From NIOZ-UU13 sp964444135 (lineage in GTDB: Bacteria; Planctomycetota; Phycisphaerae; Sedimentisphaerales; Anaerobacaceae): 64,000 bases of DNA. The notes under the pieces are model-generated. The model searched no databases and was not told where the DNA came from. It saw only the letters and a list, made by a program, of their open reading frames with translations. The position numbers were made by a program, and so were the translations under genes. The stretch lies in the NCBI GenBank assembly GCA_964444135.1, contig CAYUFX010000002.1, positions 1 to 64,000 on the forward strand, given 5' to 3'. Positions 8,361-17,485 of this stretch are shown here, piece by piece (the first letter of the stretch is position 1; each line of letters opens with the position of its first letter).

Positions 8361-9734
8361 TCAGTATTTTGAGCCCTGCGGTGCTTTCAGCAAAGGTCCA
8401 TAACTTTCCACCATGCGGTGACGCGGCCCGATCGAACGCCAGTATCCGACCCATTCGAGACTCTCGCGCGCGTTGAGGTCAATCTCCGCCCAGAAGACAC
8501 CTTCTTTGCCCTCGCTGCAAGCTAATATCCTTCCCATTGGGTCAATCACGAGACTATTGCCGCTGTACACCGATGGAACCATATATACTCCATTGTCACG
8601 GGCCCGAACCCGGAATGTCGACTCGCCATTCACCCGGCCGGCCTCGTCCGGCAGTGTATTGCCCCACGTCGGCGCAAAGATAATCTCCGCTCCTTTGAGG
8701 GCAAAAATTTGTGCCGGCTCCGGAAAGAACCAATCGTAACATATCTGAATCGCTATCTTTCCGAAATCCGTATCAAAAACAGGATACGCATCACCCGGCC
8801 TGATACCATTCTTCCATTCCTCACGGGGCAGATGAACCTTCCGGTACTTGCCGGCAATCCTTCCCTTCCTGTCCAGCAGTACTGCGGTATTATAAATAAC
8901 ATCGCCCTCCTTCTCAGTAAGGCCCGCCACCACCCAAATGTGATTTCTCCGTGCAGCATCAGCTAATTGCCTTGTGGCCGGCCCCGGCATCGGCTCGGCG
9001 CAGTCTTTCACCGAACAGCCCGTCCCAACCATAGTCATCGCCTCACCAAGGCATACAACGTCCAGCCCCAGTTTACCTGCCGCATCAATCTGCTCGCACC
9101 ATAGCTTTAGGTTATTCTCTGGTGTGCTGTTTCTCGGTCGCAGATATACAGTGCCGACCTTGACCTTTCGCGGCGCCGGGTGGGACGTCGCCAGTAAACT
9201 CGCCTTCTTCCAAATCACCGAACCACCGCCAGGCCATTTAACCTCAAGTGACAATCGTGCACCATCAGCCGACTCAGGTGCAACAAGCACATCTTCAAAA
9301 CCCACTATACCTCCGTCGAGCACCCGCCCTGGCACAAGCATTCCAGCCGGATGAAGCAGCTTCCCATTGCCAATCCAGCTTACACGTACCAATACCGATT
9401 GGTAGGGGGTAGGAACATCGCGCAATTGACAAACTGCTTTAACCGCATAAGCCTGCCCAGGCTTGATGTCTTTGATTTCCTGAATAATCCCACCGACGGC
9501 GTAAGGGTCTTCTGCCTCGACCAGGAGTCCTTCGCGGACACTTTTAAACCGGCACGCCGCCTTGTCCCACACAGGTTTCCAGACAGACCAACCAGTTGGC
9601 AACTTTGCTGTCTCCACCACCTCAAACCTCGGATTCGACACCAATTCCTTAGCCTCAATGCCCTCCTCGGTGCTGAACACAATCCCACCAAAACAAACAA
9701 CCACCAGCACTCTAAACACAAATCGCTTATACAT
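8361..9734 (-). CDS. Exported carbon-nitrogen hydrolase (nitrilase superfamily) with N-terminal beta domain
   Basis: About 457 residues. The signal-like N-terminus (RFVFRVLVVVCFGGIVF) suggests export. Residues 30-185 resemble a carbohydrate-binding-type beta sandwich (VSNPRFE...LPTGWSVW). The C-terminal half is a CN-hydrolase domain with the Glu-Lys-Cys triad: E231 in LGEAMT, K299 in KYRKVHLP, C332 in QICYDWFFPE. It should cleave an amide or nitrile bond, substrate unknown. The ATG at 9734 is preferred over an upstream TTG because GAAGGAG lies 6 bp before it. Confidence 0.85.
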   Translation of the reverse strand: MYKRFVFRVLVVVCFGGIVFSTEEGIEAKELVSNPRFEVVETAKLPTGWSVWKPVWDKAACRFKSVREGLLVEAEDPYAVGGIIQEIKDIKPGQAYAVKAVCQLRDVPTPYQSVLVRVSWIGNGKLLHPAGMLVPGRVLDGGIVGFEDVLVAPESADGARLSLEVKWPGGGSVIWKKASLLATSHPAPRKVKVGTVYLRPRNSTPENNLKLWCEQIDAAGKLGLDVVCLGEAMTMVGTGCSVKDCAEPMPGPATRQLADAARRNHIWVVAGLTEKEGDVIYNTAVLLDRKGRIAGKYRKVHLPREEWKNGIRPGDAYPVFDTDFGKIAIQICYDWFFPEPAQIFALKGAEIIFAPTWGNTLPDEAGRVNGESTFRVRARDNGVYMVPSVYSGNSLVIDPMGRILACSEGKEGVFWAEIDLNARESLEWVGYWRSIGPRHRMVESYGPLLKAPQGSKY

Positions 9735-9847
9735 TTTCAACTCCTTCGCAAAATCTTCGCCCAGGTAGAAACATCACCTGCGTTTTCCTTACAAGCCCGT
9801 CGATACAACCTATTTAGTATCTATTTCGGAAAGCAAAAACCCATGAT

Positions 9848-9951
9848 GTCACCCCTGCCCCCTGCTTCCGCAGGGGTAAACTTGTCCCCGCAAAAGCGGG
9901 GAGCAGGGGTCCAGAGCGAAAAAGCTGGATTCCCGCTTCTGCGGGAATGAC
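9848..9951. repeat. Double palindromic intergenic repeat
   Basis: Several nested hairpins (CCCCTGCTTCCGCAGGGG, CCCCGCAAAAGCGGGG, TTCCCGCTTCTGCGGGAA) from the same family as 4821-4848 and 19792-19857. Copies (b) and (c) share the linker AGCGAAAAAGCTGGATT-like sequence. It fills the space between two minus-strand genes. Confidence 0.75.
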
Positions 9952-10009
9952 AAATATTGTTTCCGCAACAGGAACTATTTAGCCCACATTTCATGTGGGA
10001 TTTTGTAAT

Positions 10010-12283
10010 CTACTCACTTCCAAGCTGATTCAAAGTTGTGCGTGCTACTCGCTGGACATAGTTGTCCGAATCCTCTACAGATGCCTTTATCTGAGGCAAG
10101 AGCGGCCGGGCCTTTTCGCCAATCTTGTTCAGGGCGATAATCGCGTAAAGCCGTGCTTTGTCGGTTTTGTCTTTCAGTGCTTCGGCCAACACCGGCAAAC
10201 CTTCCTTTTCTTCACCCCAATCGCACATCGCATGCGCCGCGGCTATACGAACGACCGGCGCCGGGTCCTTCAGAGATTTTCCAAGCGTCGTTTTTGCACG
10301 CTCTATATCTGGAAAGCTTTGACAATTGTTGTGTAAACCTATGACAGCCCAGTAACGCACAGAGGCGTACTTATCGCCCAAAGCCCTAAGGTATTTGGGT
10401 ATTACTTTTTTGCCCTGGCCATCCAAATCTTTAATCTTGCCAAGGCGTTCAAGCAGGTCTGTTTGGTCGAGCTTATTCCGCCAGTGCTGCTCATCCTTAG
10501 CCGATGTTTGGGGACGCTTTGGTGTTGTCACTTTGTCGTCGAATTTGAACCGGACCTCGCTGCTGTCCTTAAAGCCGATACGGCAGGCCCTGGCGTGCAG
10601 CACTTTGCCCGGCGTGAGCCATACGGATTTTCTATATAGTTTCCAGCCGGTTTTAGTTTCGCCAGCCCCAGCGTCTCCCGTCGCAAGACGGGGCTGCGGG
10701 CCGTCGCCACTGATTCTGTAAACTATCGAGGCACCAGCTGTGGGACAGGCGATTGTAATGCGACGAGCAGCTTTACCCGGCGCTCCAGCCTGCCACTTCG
10801 GCGACCAGAAAACAGGTTCTGCCGTTTTTTGGTACCGGCCGCCCGGACGCTTCATTTCGTCAAATTCAGGTTCCGGAATCAGCCCCACATCGCCGGTTTC
10901 TCTCACCCATTCTTTATGCACTCTGCGCATTCGTTCGAGCACAGTTTTATACTCCGGATTGTCTGCAAGATTTTTGACCTCGTGCGGGTCGTTAAGCGTG
11001 TCATATAATTCTTCTACCGGTTTTGTTTTCTCGAAATATTGTTTCTGCGGGCCTTTTAGTTTGCCTTCGGCGTTGAGACGGCGCATTTCCTGCATTGTCG
11101 GCATCTGGTTCATATAATCGATATCCTGGCCCCGGGTCAAGTGCCACATATAGTTGCGAATATATTTGTAACGCTTGTCGCGCACGGCACGGATAAGGTC
11201 GTACGCTTCATCCATCCGGTCCCTCGCAGCGAAAATATACTCACGGGGTTTTGCCTTTTGACTGCCTAAGAACGCACGGCCCTGTATGTGCTCCGGTATC
11301 TTTACGCTTGCCAACGACAGCATTGTCGATGCAAAATCAATAAATGCAACAAGGTCGTCCTTGACGGTGCCGGGTTTGAGCGCATCAGGATTACCCGGCA
11401 TTGCAAGTCCTCGCAGTTTCTCCGGCACGCGGATAACCAGCGGAACTCTAAGGCCCGAATCATAAATCCATCGCTTACCGCGAGGTAGTCCCCGCCCGTG
11501 GTCGCCCCAGAACCACACTATCGTATTATCAGCAAGGCTGTCCTCTTCGAGCTGTTTTAGGACATCGCCGACCTGCTTATCCATAAGGGTAATAACATCG
11601 TAATACTGCGCCCAGTCTCTGCGAACCGCCGGCGTATCAGGATAGTAAGGAGGCAGGACCGCTTTAGCAGGGTCGTGCCTCTCATCCGGTTTGAGATTTG
11701 CCAAACGCTTGAGCATCTCTTCGCTCCTGTTTCGAATCTGGCTCTCGTGCGAAATTGTGAAATTGAAGACGGCGAAGAACGGCTGGCCCTCGGCGCGACC
11801 CCGCCAGTGTGCCTTTCGGCTGCTCTGGTCCCAGGCGCTCGGCGGCGGGTCAAACTGGTAATCGGTTTTGACATTGTTCGTACAATAATAGCCTGCCTCC
11901 CTCAGGTATTCACTAAAGCACTTTACGTATGCCGGCGGCACACCCTTGCAGCGCATCTGGTGCGTGCCGATGGTGGTCGGGTACATCCCGGTGATGATAC
12001 CCGACCGCGCCGGTGCGCAAACACCTGCGTGTACATATACGTTAGTGTAGCGCACACCCTGAGCTGCAAGTCTGTCGATATTGGGTGATACGGCGTAAGC
12101 ATCACCATAACAGCCTAAGTCGGGACTGATGTCCTCGCAACTGACCCAGAGGATGTTTGGCTTTGGCATTTCCGAGATTTCATCTGCTTTAAGGGAAATT
12201 TGAGGTAAGAACATTGCGGCCACCGAGCCTGAGCTAATCTGTAGAAACCGGCGCCTGTTGACATTATTCTTAGAGCTCGCCAT
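10010..12283 (-). CDS. Exported sulfatase with C-terminal HEAT-like repeats
   Basis: About 757 residues. The N-terminus has a Tat-type twin-arginine signal (NRRRFLQISSG). The sulfatase core follows: NILWVSCEDISPD binds the metal, and C89 in C-A-P-A-R (89-93) is the residue converted to formylglycine, so a maturation enzyme is needed. Later residues (GNPEYKTVLERM, DTLNDPHEVKNLADNP) match the usual C-terminal subdomain. A chitobiase-like beta segment (ISGDGPQPRL) and HEAT-like helices complete the protein. The substrate is probably a sulfated glycan. The start at 12283 is chosen for GGAGG just upstream. Confidence 0.9.
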   Translation of the reverse strand: MASSKNNVNRRRFLQISSGSVAAMFLPQISLKADEISEMPKPNILWVSCEDISPDLGCYGDAYAVSPNIDRLAAQGVRYTNVYVHAGVCAPARSGIITGMYPTTIGTHQMRCKGVPPAYVKCFSEYLREAGYYCTNNVKTDYQFDPPPSAWDQSSRKAHWRGRAEGQPFFAVFNFTISHESQIRNRSEEMLKRLANLKPDERHDPAKAVLPPYYPDTPAVRRDWAQYYDVITLMDKQVGDVLKQLEEDSLADNTIVWFWGDHGRGLPRGKRWIYDSGLRVPLVIRVPEKLRGLAMPGNPDALKPGTVKDDLVAFIDFASTMLSLASVKIPEHIQGRAFLGSQKAKPREYIFAARDRMDEAYDLIRAVRDKRYKYIRNYMWHLTRGQDIDYMNQMPTMQEMRRLNAEGKLKGPQKQYFEKTKPVEELYDTLNDPHEVKNLADNPEYKTVLERMRRVHKEWVRETGDVGLIPEPEFDEMKRPGGRYQKTAEPVFWSPKWQAGAPGKAARRITIACPTAGASIVYRISGDGPQPRLATGDAGAGETKTGWKLYRKSVWLTPGKVLHARACRIGFKDSSEVRFKFDDKVTTPKRPQTSAKDEQHWRNKLDQTDLLERLGKIKDLDGQGKKVIPKYLRALGDKYASVRYWAVIGLHNNCQSFPDIERAKTTLGKSLKDPAPVVRIAAAHAMCDWGEEKEGLPVLAEALKDKTDKARLYAIIALNKIGEKARPLLPQIKASVEDSDNYVQRVARTTLNQLGSE

Positions 12284-12339
12284 AAATGGAACCTCCACAC
12301 ATCAGGAGTTAAAAACACTTTTGCAACTTTCCCTGGTCA

Positions 12340-14277
12340 TTAATTATCAAGGCGTGGATTTACATACTTGAATTCGAAGAAGAATCCGTCCGGTCTGCCC
12401 AGACCGTAGAAAGCGGACAAGCCAAAATACTTCCGCACCACATCAAACTCAGGCAAAAGACTGAAATCAAACAAATCGGAACCTGCCTGTGAAAGCACCA
12501 ACTGCGGGAAGGGCGAGCCGGAGCTTACTCCAAGGCCTATCTTGGTGCTCGAATCTGTGTCCTTGCTTTTGCTTGTTTCCTTCTTTAATTCGCGCAGCTC
12601 GGACCAGAAGAATTCGCCCGAAGCCGCATCGTTCTGCAAACTGGCTAATCCTACAACCGAAGGAATAGTCGATTTGGCCTTATTAAACCACTGTGCAGAA
12701 CTCACTGATAGGTTTTCTGTACTGTTCAATGCGCGAATGACCTGCTCAACAGCAGATTCACCTGCGAAAATCAGATGCGTATCGGTAACGGTAAATGCAA
12801 ATTTAGGCATTGTTGGAGTCTCTGGTGGGTTCGCGCCTTGCGGGGTCCCTCTGCCGGGGATTTGCATCGGCCTCCTGGGCATCTTTGGGGAAGCCGGAAA
12901 TAAAGCCGCCGTGTCAATTAAATATATTGTGTGGCCGAGAAGCTGCCGCCTCGCGTCAGGATTGTTCGCAGCTAATAATGTACCGTGCAGAAGCGACAAA
13001 GATTTTTCAAGAGCGCTGCGGTTGTCTATCGCCACGGCAATAAGTGATTTCTTCTGCCTTGGCTCGCTAACATCAGATAGAGGCTCTCTTATGCTCTGGG
13101 CAATAATAATTTGTGAGCCGAGATGGTCAACAATATCAGCTTTTAACTGCAGCGGCGGTTCGCCCTGCGGGCTCGGCGGCAAAAGCGGCATATACATCAT
13201 CGCAGCAAGCTGTGGTAAAATACTATTAAGAATATTGCCGAGCTCATTATACGCTTTCTTGATATTCAAATTTACAAATGATACTGAATATGCCGAGGGC
13301 TGAATAAACTGCGGCACCCTAATAGTGGCCGATTCTATGTCGAGCATTTTGCAAATACCCTTTTTTTCGCCTCTGACTTTCAGGAATGCCTTTGCAAAGG
13401 AGGTATTACTGCCCGCTGTTGACGGTCCAAGACCAATTGAACAACCAAAAGATGTAACATTATCAAGGCCCAGGTTGCTTATTGTTGTTTTTGTCTTGCC
13501 GGTATCATCCTCGGCAATTATTATTTTGACGATTTGTTTTATATTAACATAGAAATCAATCTGTGTTTGAGTGGACAATTCAGCAGCTTTCATAGTGGCG
13601 GTATAGTCGGCGTCATCAGCGAGTGTCGCGCTATCGGCACCTTTAATGTGTGCGATAACGAATTTTAGAACATCCAGGTCCATAGAGCCTATCAAACAAT
13701 CGTCGATATAACAGTAGCTCAGAGCTGCGGAAGACCGGCGAATTATAGTTGTGATACTGACACCGCGGTAGTCTTCGCTCTGCCGGTGGGCGCCGTCTTC
13801 GATGGCCTTTTCGACCGTCTTGTCCACCGCTTCTTTGATTTTGCCTATTGTCTGTCCCCACTGGGTTATGAGCAAAAGCGGCGGCTCATTGGCATCTTTA
13901 TTTATCTGCTCGTTTAATACAAAAGCGGCAGCTACTCTGCCCTGGGGTAATGCATCTATATCAGCGATTACCCTGAGGAGCTCGTTATCGGGTTTGCGGA
14001 TTTTTTCCCGCCATTTGGTCTTAAAGTCATCAACAAACGCCGCCATTGCCCGGTCCTTAAAGAGTTTATAAATGTTAGTTCCTTCAAACTGCGTTCGCAG
14101 ACGGTCAAAATCGTCAACATCCACCAGCAGGATTGTTTCAGGTGGAATAAGCTTTGCTGTATTGACAAGGGTCCCCGCCCGAACAGAGCTTGATGAGCAC
14201 AAGCACATAAGAGCACAGGAGCAAAAGAGCATAAGGGCAAAGGGGGGCTTATGAGTAGTTGTGGCAGCATGTTTCAT
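12340..14277 (-). CDS. Exported protein of unknown function
   Basis: About 645 residues. The signal peptide (ALMLFCSCALMCLCSSSSVRAG) is encoded by a degenerate 8-bp repeat. The mature part has the pattern of planctomycete exported proteins of the DUF3352 kind (PPETILLVDVDDFDRL at the start, paired alpha/beta domains), but I am not certain of the family. A proline/glycine-rich linker near residue 470 (PGRGTPQGANPPETP) coincides with the intragenic repeat at 12825-12850. No catalytic motif is visible. It lies 56 bp upstream of the sulfatase start, so cotranscription is possible. Confidence 0.7.
   Translation of the reverse strand: MKHAATTTHKPPFALMLFCSCALMCLCSSSSVRAGTLVNTAKLIPPETILLVDVDDFDRLRTQFEGTNIYKLFKDRAMAAFVDDFKTKWREKIRKPDNELLRVIADIDALPQGRVAAAFVLNEQINKDANEPPLLLITQWGQTIGKIKEAVDKTVEKAIEDGAHRQSEDYRGVSITTIIRRSSAALSYCYIDDCLIGSMDLDVLKFVIAHIKGADSATLADDADYTATMKAAELSTQTQIDFYVNIKQIVKIIIAEDDTGKTKTTISNLGLDNVTSFGCSIGLGPSTAGSNTSFAKAFLKVRGEKKGICKMLDIESATIRVPQFIQPSAYSVSFVNLNIKKAYNELGNILNSILPQLAAMMYMPLLPPSPQGEPPLQLKADIVDHLGSQIIIAQSIREPLSDVSEPRQKKSLIAVAIDNRSALEKSLSLLHGTLLAANNPDARRQLLGHTIYLIDTAALFPASPKMPRRPMQIPGRGTPQGANPPETPTMPKFAFTVTDTHLIFAGESAVEQVIRALNSTENLSVSSAQWFNKAKSTIPSVVGLASLQNDAASGEFFWSELRELKKETSKSKDTDSSTKIGLGVSSGSPFPQLVLSQAGSDLFDFSLLPEFDVVRKYFGLSAFYGLGRPDGFFFEFKYVNPRLDN
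12825..12850. repeat. Intragenic repeat inside the exported-protein gene
   Basis: GTGGGTTCGCGCCTTGCGGG continuing to GTCCCT matches the complement of 8131-8156 in trmB with one mismatch. It is read in a different frame there. It encodes GTPQGANP in this gene and DPARPEP in trmB. Confidence 0.7.
14193..14240. repeat. Degenerate period-8 microsatellite in a signal-peptide region
   Basis: Plus-strand units TGAGCACA, AGCACATA, AGAGCACA, GGAGCAAA, AGAGCATA, AGGGCAAA share the consensus AGAGCACA with an 8-bp period. It encodes the hydrophobic core of the signal peptide. A cleaner copy lies at 15480-15519. Confidence 0.75.
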
Positions 14278-14348
14278 TTGAGCACCTTTCGGTAATTTAC
14301 CCGTTAGTGTTAACGATTAGCTTGTAGGTAGATATCTAACAAGACTTT

Positions 14349-14506
14349 TGCAAAATCGAGGTTAGGCATACTTTGGAAAGGAAAAATTGTCTTTTAATTT
14401 TTCCTTTCCAAACAGTACGTTGTTGTATAATAGATAGTTAGTTGATTATTCAAGAAAATCGAAAACATGATTTCTTAAATAATATATGCCTAACCTCAAT
14501 TTTGCA
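14349..14506. mobile_element. Hairpin MITE-like element, copy 1
   Basis: 158 bp with terminal inverted repeats TGCAAAATCGAGGTTAGGCA and TGCCTAACCTCAATTTTGCA. Inside is a second perfect stem (TTTGGAAAGGAAAAATT / AATTTTTCCTTTCCAAA). A second copy with the same ends is at 18708-18888. It sits between two minus-strand genes and has no coding capacity. Confidence 0.85.
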
Positions 14507-14524
14507 TAACTTCAGATTTAGTTA

Positions 14525-15571
14525 TTATTCACTCTTGTTTTCGAGGAATTTCGGCCTGGCTTTATTGCGTCTTCTGTCTGGCTGGATGTATTTATAACCG
14601 GTGTTCGGATTATCCTTGTCATAGGCAAAAGCGTCCCGGTTTTCTACGAAATGTTTAACATAGCTAACCGGTATGGCGAAGCCGAGTCCGCCGTAAAATA
14701 TATATCCCATATTAGTAACACCGATGACCTCGCCTGCCAGGTTAAACAGTGGGCCGCCGGAATTGCCCGGATTGATATCGGCGTTAGTCTGGATATAGAT
14801 AAGCCCCTCAAAAGCCCTGTTCTTTGTGCTGATGACACCATTAGTGATAGTACGCTCCAGGCCGAGCGGATTGCCGATAGCAAAGACCTCTTCACCTACT
14901 TTGATGCGGTCGATATCGCCGAGGTAAACAAATTTGACCTTTGTGTCTCCGAGCTCTTCGACCTTCAACAGTGCCAGGTCAACAAAAGGATTAATGGCCT
15001 CGATTTTGACCTTTTTGAAACTCTTTTTCTCAAAGCCGTTCTTTGCTTTTTGGAACACAGTAACTTCGATTCTCGTTTCTTTTTCTATTACGTGATAGTT
15101 GGTTATCAGGAACCCATCTTCATTGATAAAAAACCCCGAGCCTGTCCCCGCAGGACTTGAAACTTTGACAACCGCTTCAGAGACTGCGTTCACGCATTTT
15201 TCGATAGTTGTCTTTTTCAGATTGGCGATTTTATATAATTGACCGCCTGGGCTTATGACATACTGCAATTTACCCGCCTCTACCTGTGAAACATTTATGT
15301 CATTGACATTGACGTCCCCAACATCGAGAGCGCCGGTGTATTTGTACTCGAGTATCTTTTCTTTAGGAATGGTCAGGACCGTTATGCCGATATCAACGTA
15401 CAACTGGGTTTGCTTTTCTGCGAGTATATCGCCGGTTATAGTCTGGCCTCCCTTGAGGACAATTCTATCCGCCCAGCAAAGAGCACAAGAGCACAAGAGC
15501 ACAACAGCACAAAGGCACGTCTGATTTATGCGCTTGTGACTTGTACATTTACGAGTTATGTTCTCAAACAT
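14525..15571 (-). CDS. Exported trypsin-like serine protease (HtrA/DegP-like core)
   Basis: 348 residues. The hydrophobic stretch CLCAVVLLCSCALCWA should be a signal peptide, so the enzyme acts outside the cytoplasm. A small N-terminal beta domain (IVLKGGQTITGDILAE) precedes the S1C protease domain with H160 (ITNYHVI), D198 (NPFVDLALLK) and S271 (GNSGGP). There is no PDZ domain after it, unlike DegP, so the function is probably specific cleavage or scaffold rather than general quality control. The signal peptide coincides with an 8-bp tandem repeat. Confidence 0.88.
   Translation of the reverse strand: MFENITRKCTSHKRINQTCLCAVVLLCSCALCWADRIVLKGGQTITGDILAEKQTQLYVDIGITVLTIPKEKILEYKYTGALDVGDVNVNDINVSQVEAGKLQYVISPGGQLYKIANLKKTTIEKCVNAVSEAVVKVSSPAGTGSGFFINEDGFLITNYHVIEKETRIEVTVFQKAKNGFEKKSFKKVKIEAINPFVDLALLKVEELGDTKVKFVYLGDIDRIKVGEEVFAIGNPLGLERTITNGVISTKNRAFEGLIYIQTNADINPGNSGGPLFNLAGEVIGVTNMGYIFYGGLGFAIPVSYVKHFVENRDAFAYDKDNPNTGYKYIQPDRRRNKARPKFLENKSE
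15480..15519. repeat. Period-8 microsatellite in the protease signal peptide
   Basis: Three perfect AGAGCACA units followed by ACAGCACA and AAGGCACG. Eight is not a multiple of three, so gain or loss of one unit would shift the reading frame of the protease gene. Confidence 0.85.
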
Positions 15572-15896
15572 TTATCGCTCCCGAATTAATATCTTCACCT
15601 GGTTTTTAGCATCTGACTACTAACAGTATTAACAAGACTTTTGCAAAACTTCAGGACTAACTTTCAGCCAAAGTTCAAAGTTCATTGTAAGTGTTCTCCG
15701 ATTTTGACGCAAATAGAAAATACGGTGGGGCGGTTGACAATAAACGACCCTAAAAACTATCAAATGATAAATTAACTTGACTAAAGGCGATGAAAAAGTT
15801 ATAATAATATTTACAAAAATATTATTTAGGGGGCTAAAATTACCGAAAAAATTATCGGTACCGGATGTAAACTTTCAATATTTGAGGAAAATACTT
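15572..15896. other. Divergent intergenic region with partial element end and promoter
   Basis: Divergent spacing between the protease and the SurA-like gene. AACAAGACTTTTGCAAAACT at about 15631-15650 resembles the left flank and end of the MITE-like element joined straight to its right flank, as in a solo or empty site. A sigma-70-like promoter lies at 15734-15763. Confidence 0.5.
15734..15763 (+). promoter_or_regulatory. Sigma-70-like promoter of the SurA-like gene
   Basis: TTGACA at 15734-15739, an 18-bp spacer, then TATCAA at 15758-15763. The start codon is 134 bp downstream. Confidence 0.5.
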
Positions 15897-17399
15897 ATGA
15901 AGAAATTATTTTCGAGCAAATTAGCAGTGGCTGTTGTAGGTCTATCGATAGCACATTGCCAGGTGTTGGTCGCAAAGGCCCAAAAAACAGTCGGTAAAGC
16001 CGGAGAAACAAACCGTCAGAAACAGTCTGTAGTTGAATCATCTGCTGAGCCGTCAAATATCGTTGTTGCGAGTATAGGCGATTATGTCATTACACGCCAG
16101 GAGCTTGAGAAAAGACTAATGACAGAGCTTTACCCTCGTGGCTATGATAGTTACAACGAGCAAGCTGAACCGGCTGATGCCGAAACGGTGCTTATGAAAA
16201 TGATAGCGGAAAAAGCTATGGTTACCGAGGCCCGCAAACTTGGGTTTCTCAAAGATGAATCGCTCGCGGAACAGATTAAAGAATTCAAAGAAAAACGGCT
16301 TGTAAACTTGTTGTTACAAAAACAGTTGCAGCCCAAATTAACAGTTACAGAGTCCGAAATTCAACAAAAGATGAAAGCCGACCCAAAACTCAATAGGGCC
16401 AGGGCAGAAGCGATGCTTAAAAACGCAAAAGGCCGCATGCTTTTTAACCAGTATTACAAGCAAATATGTAAAAAGTTAAATATGACAAAAAAAAGCGAGA
16501 ATTACCTCAAAGCGGCCCAAATCCACCAAAGACTGCTGACTCAACCGAAGAAACCGCGTAAAGTTCCTTTTATCCGCATCTCTCAGATAAAAGAGGAACT
16601 GACCCCGGAGGAGAAAAACATTGTTCTGGCAACGTTCGACAATGGAAAGATAACGTTGAAGGACTGGTTCGATACTTTGTGTAATAGCGCCCCGCCAAGC
16701 CGCCCGAAAGACCTTAACACTCCACAGGGTGTCGACCGGTTGGTAGAGAGGGCTTTGAGTATGCCGATTCTTGTTACCGAGGCCACGTCACTCGGGCTCG
16801 ATAATGATAAAAATCTATTAAAGCAAGTCAGAGATTACGAAGACACCAGGCTCCTGAATAAAGTCAGGTCTGAAAAGTACAAGGAGATTAAAGAGCCGAC
16901 GCCTGATGAGATAATGATTTACTTCGGCAAGAACAGAGAAATTTTCAGAACAAACAGGACGCTCAAGATTGACCTCATCTGGTGCCAGGGCCTTAAAACA
17001 GCCCGGCAGGCAAAGGCTGAATTAGACGGCGGTGAGGATTTCGAGTCGGTCAAACAGAAATATTCTTTGAATAAGAAAACCAAGCCGTTCAATACCTATC
17101 CCAGCGGCGAAGGATTGTTCTGGAAGGATTTATGGAAAGGCGACCCCAACGATATATTAGGGCCGGTTAAAGGTTTTTACCAGAACAGCATCAAGTGGCG
17201 AATTGTCAAAATCATAGAAAAGAACCCCGGTGAGTTAAAGGGTTATTCCGATAATATGGGACAGCGCGTCAAAGAGAGGATACTAAGCGAACAGAGAGAT
17301 GCCATCCTGGCCAAATACGATGACGAGCTGCTGAAGAAATATCCATACAAAGCCTATACCGAAAAAATCAAAGATATTGACCCGCTGGATATTCCCTAA
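15897..17399 (+). CDS. SurA-like periplasmic chaperone/peptidyl-prolyl isomerase
   Basis: 500 residues. The start at 15897 has TTTGAGGAAA just before it and gives a signal peptide (MKKLFSSKLAVAVVGLSIAH). Residues about 50-220 form a SurA_N-like helical part (VVASIGDYVITRQELEKRL). A parvulin-like segment follows (ARQAKAELDGGEDFESVKQKYS). Such proteins help fold exported or outer-membrane proteins, which fits the many secreted proteins nearby. The isomerase residues are not clear enough to assert activity. A longer frame starting with TTG at 15777 lacks a signal peptide at its start and is rejected. Confidence 0.75.
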   Translation: MKKLFSSKLAVAVVGLSIAHCQVLVAKAQKTVGKAGETNRQKQSVVESSAEPSNIVVASIGDYVITRQELEKRLMTELYPRGYDSYNEQAEPADAETVLMKMIAEKAMVTEARKLGFLKDESLAEQIKEFKEKRLVNLLLQKQLQPKLTVTESEIQQKMKADPKLNRARAEAMLKNAKGRMLFNQYYKQICKKLNMTKKSENYLKAAQIHQRLLTQPKKPRKVPFIRISQIKEELTPEEKNIVLATFDNGKITLKDWFDTLCNSAPPSRPKDLNTPQGVDRLVERALSMPILVTEATSLGLDNDKNLLKQVRDYEDTRLLNKVRSEKYKEIKEPTPDEIMIYFGKNREIFRTNRTLKIDLIWCQGLKTARQAKAELDGGEDFESVKQKYSLNKKTKPFNTYPSGEGLFWKDLWKGDPNDILGPVKGFYQNSIKWRIVKIIEKNPGELKGYSDNMGQRVKERILSEQRDAILAKYDDELLKKYPYKAYTEKIKDIDPLDIP

Positions 17400-17485
17400 G
17401 GCTGAAATTATAACTTGTCCCTTAGGGACGAGCTCCTCGATGCTTGCAGAGCATCGAGGAGCGAGCATCCACTATCGAGCAGCAC

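Noticed and set aside
15777..15896. N-terminal extension of the SurA-like protein
   Set aside because: A TTG start would hide the signal peptide, and a good GAGG site precedes the ATG at 15897.
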